A stretch of 64,000 bases of DNA, from contig NEWR02000016.1 of the NCBI GenBank assembly GCA_002869885.2, forward strand, positions 78,739 to 142,738, written 5' to 3'. This document shows, piece by piece, positions 61,210 through 64,000 of the stretch (the stretch's first letter is position 1; every line of letters starts with the position of its first letter). The DNA is from Nitrospira sp. CG24C (GTDB lineage Bacteria > Nitrospirota > Nitrospiria > Nitrospirales > Nitrospiraceae). The notes under the pieces are model-generated. The model was not told the DNA's origin and searched no databases. It saw only the letters and a list, made by a program, of their open reading frames with translations. The position numbers and the translations under genes were made by a program.

Positions 61210-61506
61210 TCATTGCACGGCCACTCGTAGTCCCCCTCCACCAAGTTTTGCTGCGATCTCTTCCGCTTCTGCCAGCGTACCTGCGAACACGATGGCTTCC
61301 CCATCATGGTCGATTTTCCACGCAAGCTCAAAGGCCTTTGTGGGGTTCATGCCAGGAATGTATTGGCAAAAAAGTGCGATGACCTGTTCATAGGTGTGAC
61401 ATTCGCAGTTGAATACGATCACGCGCGCATCGACCCCAGCACTTGTGTCGACGCTGGTGGTCTCTGTCGGAACTGGGGTCGCGAAGGGGGTCTTTGTGCC
61501 GGCCAT
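61210..61506 (-). CDS. clpS: ClpS-like adaptor, divergent
   Basis: 98 residues; first 25 are a disordered Thr-rich extension. The core VIVFNCECHTYEQVIALFCQ, NPTKAFELAWKIDHDGEAIV and AEAEEIAAKLGGGG fits ClpS, which delivers N-degron substrates to ClpAP. The usual substrate-binding Asn-Asp-Asp becomes N33-C34-E35, while the His equivalent (H67) is kept. No clpA is in the window. Confidence 0.82.
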   Translation of the reverse strand: MAGTKTPFATPVPTETTSVDTSAGVDARVIVFNCECHTYEQVIALFCQYIPGMNPTKAFELAWKIDHDGEAIVFAGTLAEAEEIAAKLGGGGLRVAVQ

Positions 61507-61539
61507 GGAGACGAATACTAACAGACTTGGCTGTATTTT

Positions 61540-62217
61540 TTAATAGCCTACCCGGATAACCAGGAGATTGGTTTTCGGCCAATTTTCTCGGACACAGGAT
61601 TGCGCATAGAGCGCGAAATGAGCGGGGGAGTCTGTAACTGGTTCGAGCTGGTTGGTCAGGGCGAGGGTCTGTGTATAGACGAGTGAGGCGGATGTTTTCA
61701 CGAGGGCGAGCCCATATTCATAGTGGTACCCCTCTTCAAGGGTGAGGCGCCTCTTCGAGAGGGCTCTCACCTGATCGAGAGCATAGGAGTGCTGTCTAAA
61801 CGAATCGTCCATGAGGCGTAGAAGTGCGGCGGGGCCTGGTACGAGACTGTCGCCGATACGAAGACTATGGGATGGCTCGAACAGTCCACGTTGGAGGCGG
61901 CGGTCCCGGCGAAGCGCTTGGTGAAAGCATGCGCGCCATTCAAGATCATGCAGGTCGCGATCGATGGCGGCTGCCATAGCCGATGAAAGCGGCCCACTCA
62001 CATCATAGCCCTGCACGAGGCGTCCGGAGTCGACGAGGTCTGGAAAGCTCATACCCATCCGGTCTTGAAACGCCGTTATCCCGGACATGGGGGTCAATTG
62101 CAGGGCCATGAAATCGCGAAAGTGGACTGACGCAAAGCGAGCCAGGAGCCGTGCCAAGGTTTCCGGGTGGCAGAGGTGAAAGGGGTAGAACAGGGCATGG
62201 GGTTGATTTATCGACAA
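61540..62217 (-). CDS. Conserved-looking hypothetical protein
   Basis: 225 residues, soluble, start codon TTG at 62217. Contains HALFYPFHLCHPETLARLLA, SGITAFQDRMGMSFPDLVDS, EWRACFHQALRRDRRLQR and LTLEEGYHYEYGLALVKTSA. No family is recognised. Codon pattern and length suggest a real gene; it is divergent from the Cax antiporter and 33 bases from the clpS gene. Confidence 0.65.
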   Translation of the reverse strand: MSINQPHALFYPFHLCHPETLARLLARFASVHFRDFMALQLTPMSGITAFQDRMGMSFPDLVDSGRLVQGYDVSGPLSSAMAAAIDRDLHDLEWRACFHQALRRDRRLQRGLFEPSHSLRIGDSLVPGPAALLRLMDDSFRQHSYALDQVRALSKRRLTLEEGYHYEYGLALVKTSASLVYTQTLALTNQLEPVTDSPAHFALYAQSCVRENWPKTNLLVIRVGY

Positions 62218-62245
62218 AATTTCACCGTCATGTTAGGGTTTGCCT

Positions 62246-63319
62246 GTGCGATATCTCTTCACGTCGTGGCTTGATTTCCTGCTCATCTTTGTCCCGGTGA
62301 CGGTCGCGCTCGAAGTCCTTCGCGCCGATCCACTGCTGGTCTTCGTGTCGGCTGGATTGGCCATTATTCCCCTGGCGGGCCTGCTGGGACGGGCTACCGA
62401 GCATTTGACGACCCATGTCGGCGCCGGTATCGGCGCGTTGCTCAATGCCTCGCTCGGCAATGCCGCGGAATTGATTATCGCATTGGTGGCTCTGCGCGAG
62501 GGCCTTCACGATGTCGTCAAAGCCTCTCTCACCGGCTCGATCCTGGGCAATATCCTCCTCGTGCTCGGTGTCGCCATGTTTGCCGGCGGGGTGAAGTACG
62601 AGCAGCAGAAGTTTAACCGGACCGCTGCCGGAATGGGCGCCAGTCTCCTGCTCCTGGCTGCCGTGGGTCTCATCATTCCCGCGCTCTTCCATGTCACCGC
62701 TGCCGATCGTGGCGTCGAGGTGGAGCAAAAGTTGAGCCTCACGATCTCATTTGTCTTATTCGCCATATATGTCGCAAGCCTGTTGTTTACATTGAAGACG
62801 CATCGTCATCTGTTTGCCGGAGAGGCCCATAATGCGTCGGACCTCGGAGAGCAACCCTGGACCCGTCGCGCATCGATTACGGTACTCACGGTGGTGACCT
62901 GTCTCGTGGCCTTGATGAGCGAAATGCTGATTGGGGCGCTGGAGCCGGCTTCGCATCAGCTTGGACTCACGCAAGTCTTTGTCGGCGTCATTCTGGTCGC
63001 TCTGATCGGTAATGCGGCTGAACATTCCACGGCGGTCATGGTGGCGTGGAAAAACAAGATGGACCTCGCCTATGGTATTGCAGTCGGGTCCAGCCTGCAG
63101 ATTGCGTTGCTCGTTGCCCCATTGCTCGTCTTCGCCAGTTATTTCTTCGGAACGCCGTTGGATCTGATCTTCACACCGTTCGAGGTGGCTGCGGTGACGG
63201 TCTCGGTCCTGATCGTGGGATTTGTGGCGATGGACGGAGAATCGAACTGGATGGAAGGTGTGATGTTGATCGGGGTCTACCTGATGCTGGCTATTGCCTT
63301 TTTCTTTATACCAGCGTAG
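62246..63319 (+). CDS. Calcium/proton antiporter, Cax family
   Basis: About 357 residues with ten to eleven membrane helices. The two alpha repeats with [18 protein letters not shown] and [18 protein letters not shown] carry the cation-binding Glu residues of CaCA exchangers. Inner-membrane Ca2+/H+ exchange is likely. Start is uncertain: TTG 62240 or GTG 62246. Its TAG stop is the first three bases of repeat element D. Confidence 0.92.
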   Translation: MRYLFTSWLDFLLIFVPVTVALEVLRADPLLVFVSAGLAIIPLAGLLGRATEHLTTHVGAGIGALLNASLGNAAELIIALVALREGLHDVVKASLTGSILGNILLVLGVAMFAGGVKYEQQKFNRTAAGMGASLLLLAAVGLIIPALFHVTAADRGVEVEQKLSLTISFVLFAIYVASLLFTLKTHRHLFAGEAHNASDLGEQPWTRRASITVLTVVTCLVALMSEMLIGALEPASHQLGLTQVFVGVILVALIGNAAEHSTAVMVAWKNKMDLAYGIAVGSSLQIALLVAPLLVFASYFFGTPLDLIFTPFEVAAVTVSVLIVGFVAMDGESNWMEGVMLIGVYLMLAIAFFFIPA

Positions 63320-63534
63320 CAGGATGCTGAAAAAGCCGGCTTTCTCACCCGCCCAACCCCTGCGCGCCGAGACGCGCTTTTCCCGAGCTTCGTTCTCACC
63401 TCAAAAGCATCCTCAACGTAGCCCACGTGGCGAACAAGCTGTCTTGGCAGCTTGGGGTGGGCGGGTGAGAAATGCTACGCCTCCGGTGCTTTCATCGGCT
63501 GCGGCCTTGCTGGCAGGCTTTTTGAGCATCCTGC
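63317..63534. repeat. TAGCAGGATGCTGAAAAA element, copy D
   Basis: Left end TAGCAGGATGCTGAAAAAG supplies the antiporter's stop; right end CTTTTTGAGCATCCTGC. Interior shares CCTCAACGTAGCCCACGT-like sequence and CGGCTGCGGCCTTGCTGG with copy A, and GGGGTGGGCGGGTGAGAA with copy B. Confidence 0.85.
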
Positions 63535-63598
63535 GAGATAAACCACATGAATACGATGACCAGACAAGCCGGGCTTGTCTCACGAGGCTATCCTCGTC

Positions 63599-63811
63599 TC
63601 AGAATTTATCCATGTCGATGACTTCCGTGGCCTCCCACAGATTCTTCAGCTCAGCGTCCGCCGATTCCTTCACGCGATCCTCTTCCGTCTCCTCGCCGAA
63701 CTGAACTGTTTGTGTTGGCACAGGCGGTTTCTGTTCGGACGGGGACGAGTCTGCCTCTGGGGGCGACGGCTGCCTACTTCGCTTCTTGGCCGGGTCCATA
63801 TTGACAGGCAT
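63599..63811 (-). CDS. Small disordered acidic protein
   Basis: 70 residues, ATG with CGGAGC upstream. N-terminal half is basic and Pro-rich (DPAKKRSRQPSPPEADSS), the C-terminal half acidic and helical (ETEEDRVKESADAELKNL). No family recognised. Composition is protein-like and the stop lies just past element D, but the evidence is modest. Confidence 0.5.
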   Translation of the reverse strand: MPVNMDPAKKRSRQPSPPEADSSPSEQKPPVPTQTVQFGEETEEDRVKESADAELKNLWEATEVIDMDKF

Positions 63812-63894
63812 GGTAGCTCCGAAGTGATGGGTGTTCAGTGTCCACCCGATCCAATGACAAAGTCAATCGAGCGTCGGGATCGTTAGTCAGAGAG

Positions 63895-63970
63895 GTTTGT
63901 CTGGTTTTTCTTGTTTATCTGGTTCAACCAAACAAACGAGACAAACAAAATAAACCAGATGAACCAGTTT
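63895..63970. repeat. Inverted nonamer array (locus 7)
   Basis: Left GTTTGTCTGGTTTTTCTTG and TTTATCTGGTTC reverse units, right CAACCAAACAAACGAGAC and AAACCAGATGAACCAG. Same nine-base family as at 9017-9100. Confidence 0.8.
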
Positions 63971-64000
63971 GCTGTTAATACAGCTGCCCGGCGATGGTGT

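Overview
The window looks like chromosome from a Gram-negative, GC-rich bacterium of the Nitrospirota (Nitrospira-like). This is an inference from gene content: an LptD outer-membrane LPS machine, c-type cytochromes with a porin-like partner, a type-E style succinate dehydrogenase/fumarate reductase (iron-sulfur subunit with an extra cysteine plus a two-CCG-domain subunit), tandem DUF507 genes, dense two-component and c-di-GMP signalling, and very abundant short palindromic intergenic repeats. No rRNA, tRNA or CRISPR array was seen.

Layout. 1-9.0 kb is housekeeping: end of moaE, moaA, a NiCoT-type metal permease, accD-folC-lptD, thioredoxin and recN. 9.1-17.5 kb (minus strand) is a signalling cluster of four genes: a very large multidomain protein (receiver-like, PAS, degenerate kinase, two PilZ, LuxD-like alpha/beta hydrolase, SAM methyltransferase), a soluble GAF histidine kinase, an NtrC-type sigma54 activator and an HD-GYP response regulator. 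Sequences matching sigma54 -24/-12 promoters lie just before the first and last of these genes, so the activator may control its own neighbours and link sigma54 transcription to c-di-GMP turnover. 17.8-21.5 kb holds two exported proteins, a PP2C phosphatase and an RNase H-fold protein. 21.6-24.7 kb has a cyclophilin-like protein, two DUF507 genes, a TPR lipoprotein, a Bcp peroxiredoxin and an exported protein. 25.4-26.8 kb is a small accessory patch with a DUF4258/YgiT toxin-antitoxin-like pair and an AP2-domain protein.

26.9-39.2 kb is again mostly core: radA, a LolB-like lipoprotein, tsaB-rimI, a YdcH-like protein, tatC, a beta-propeller protein, a cyclophilin, a lipoprotein, a giant AsmA-like protein and an M24 peptidase. 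39.3-44.5 kb contains a DDE transposase next to a secreted YD-repeat protein that stops abruptly at the transposase side. 44.7-47.7 kb carries sdhB, archease and rtcB (RNA repair). 47.7-56.3 kb carries a PilZ protein and then an apparent operon of a haem-bearing barrel protein, a dihaem cytochrome c, a cupredoxin-like protein, a BarA-type hybrid kinase and a receiver-PAS-GGDEF-EAL protein. 56.6-63.8 kb has a coiled-coil exported protein, the SdhE/HdrB-like CCG protein, a cupin, a class II aldolase, an ORF6N protein, a DUF3386 protein, a histone H1-like protein, a divergent ClpS, an unknown protein, a Cax antiporter and a small disordered protein.

The other striking theme is intergenic repeats. 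At least five families recur: (i) elements bounded by TAGCAGGATGCTGAAAAA and TTTTTGAGCATCCTGC, four copies, several providing the stop codon of the upstream gene; (ii) inverted arrays of a 9-bp unit like AAACCAAAT at seven loci; (iii) arrays of a 7-bp unit like GGGGTAA; (iv) a stem-loop with the conserved core TTGCTCGCAGAACGCGC and variable but self-complementary arms; (v) a TTCGAAGTTCCG palindromic cassette. Some have been absorbed into coding sequence.
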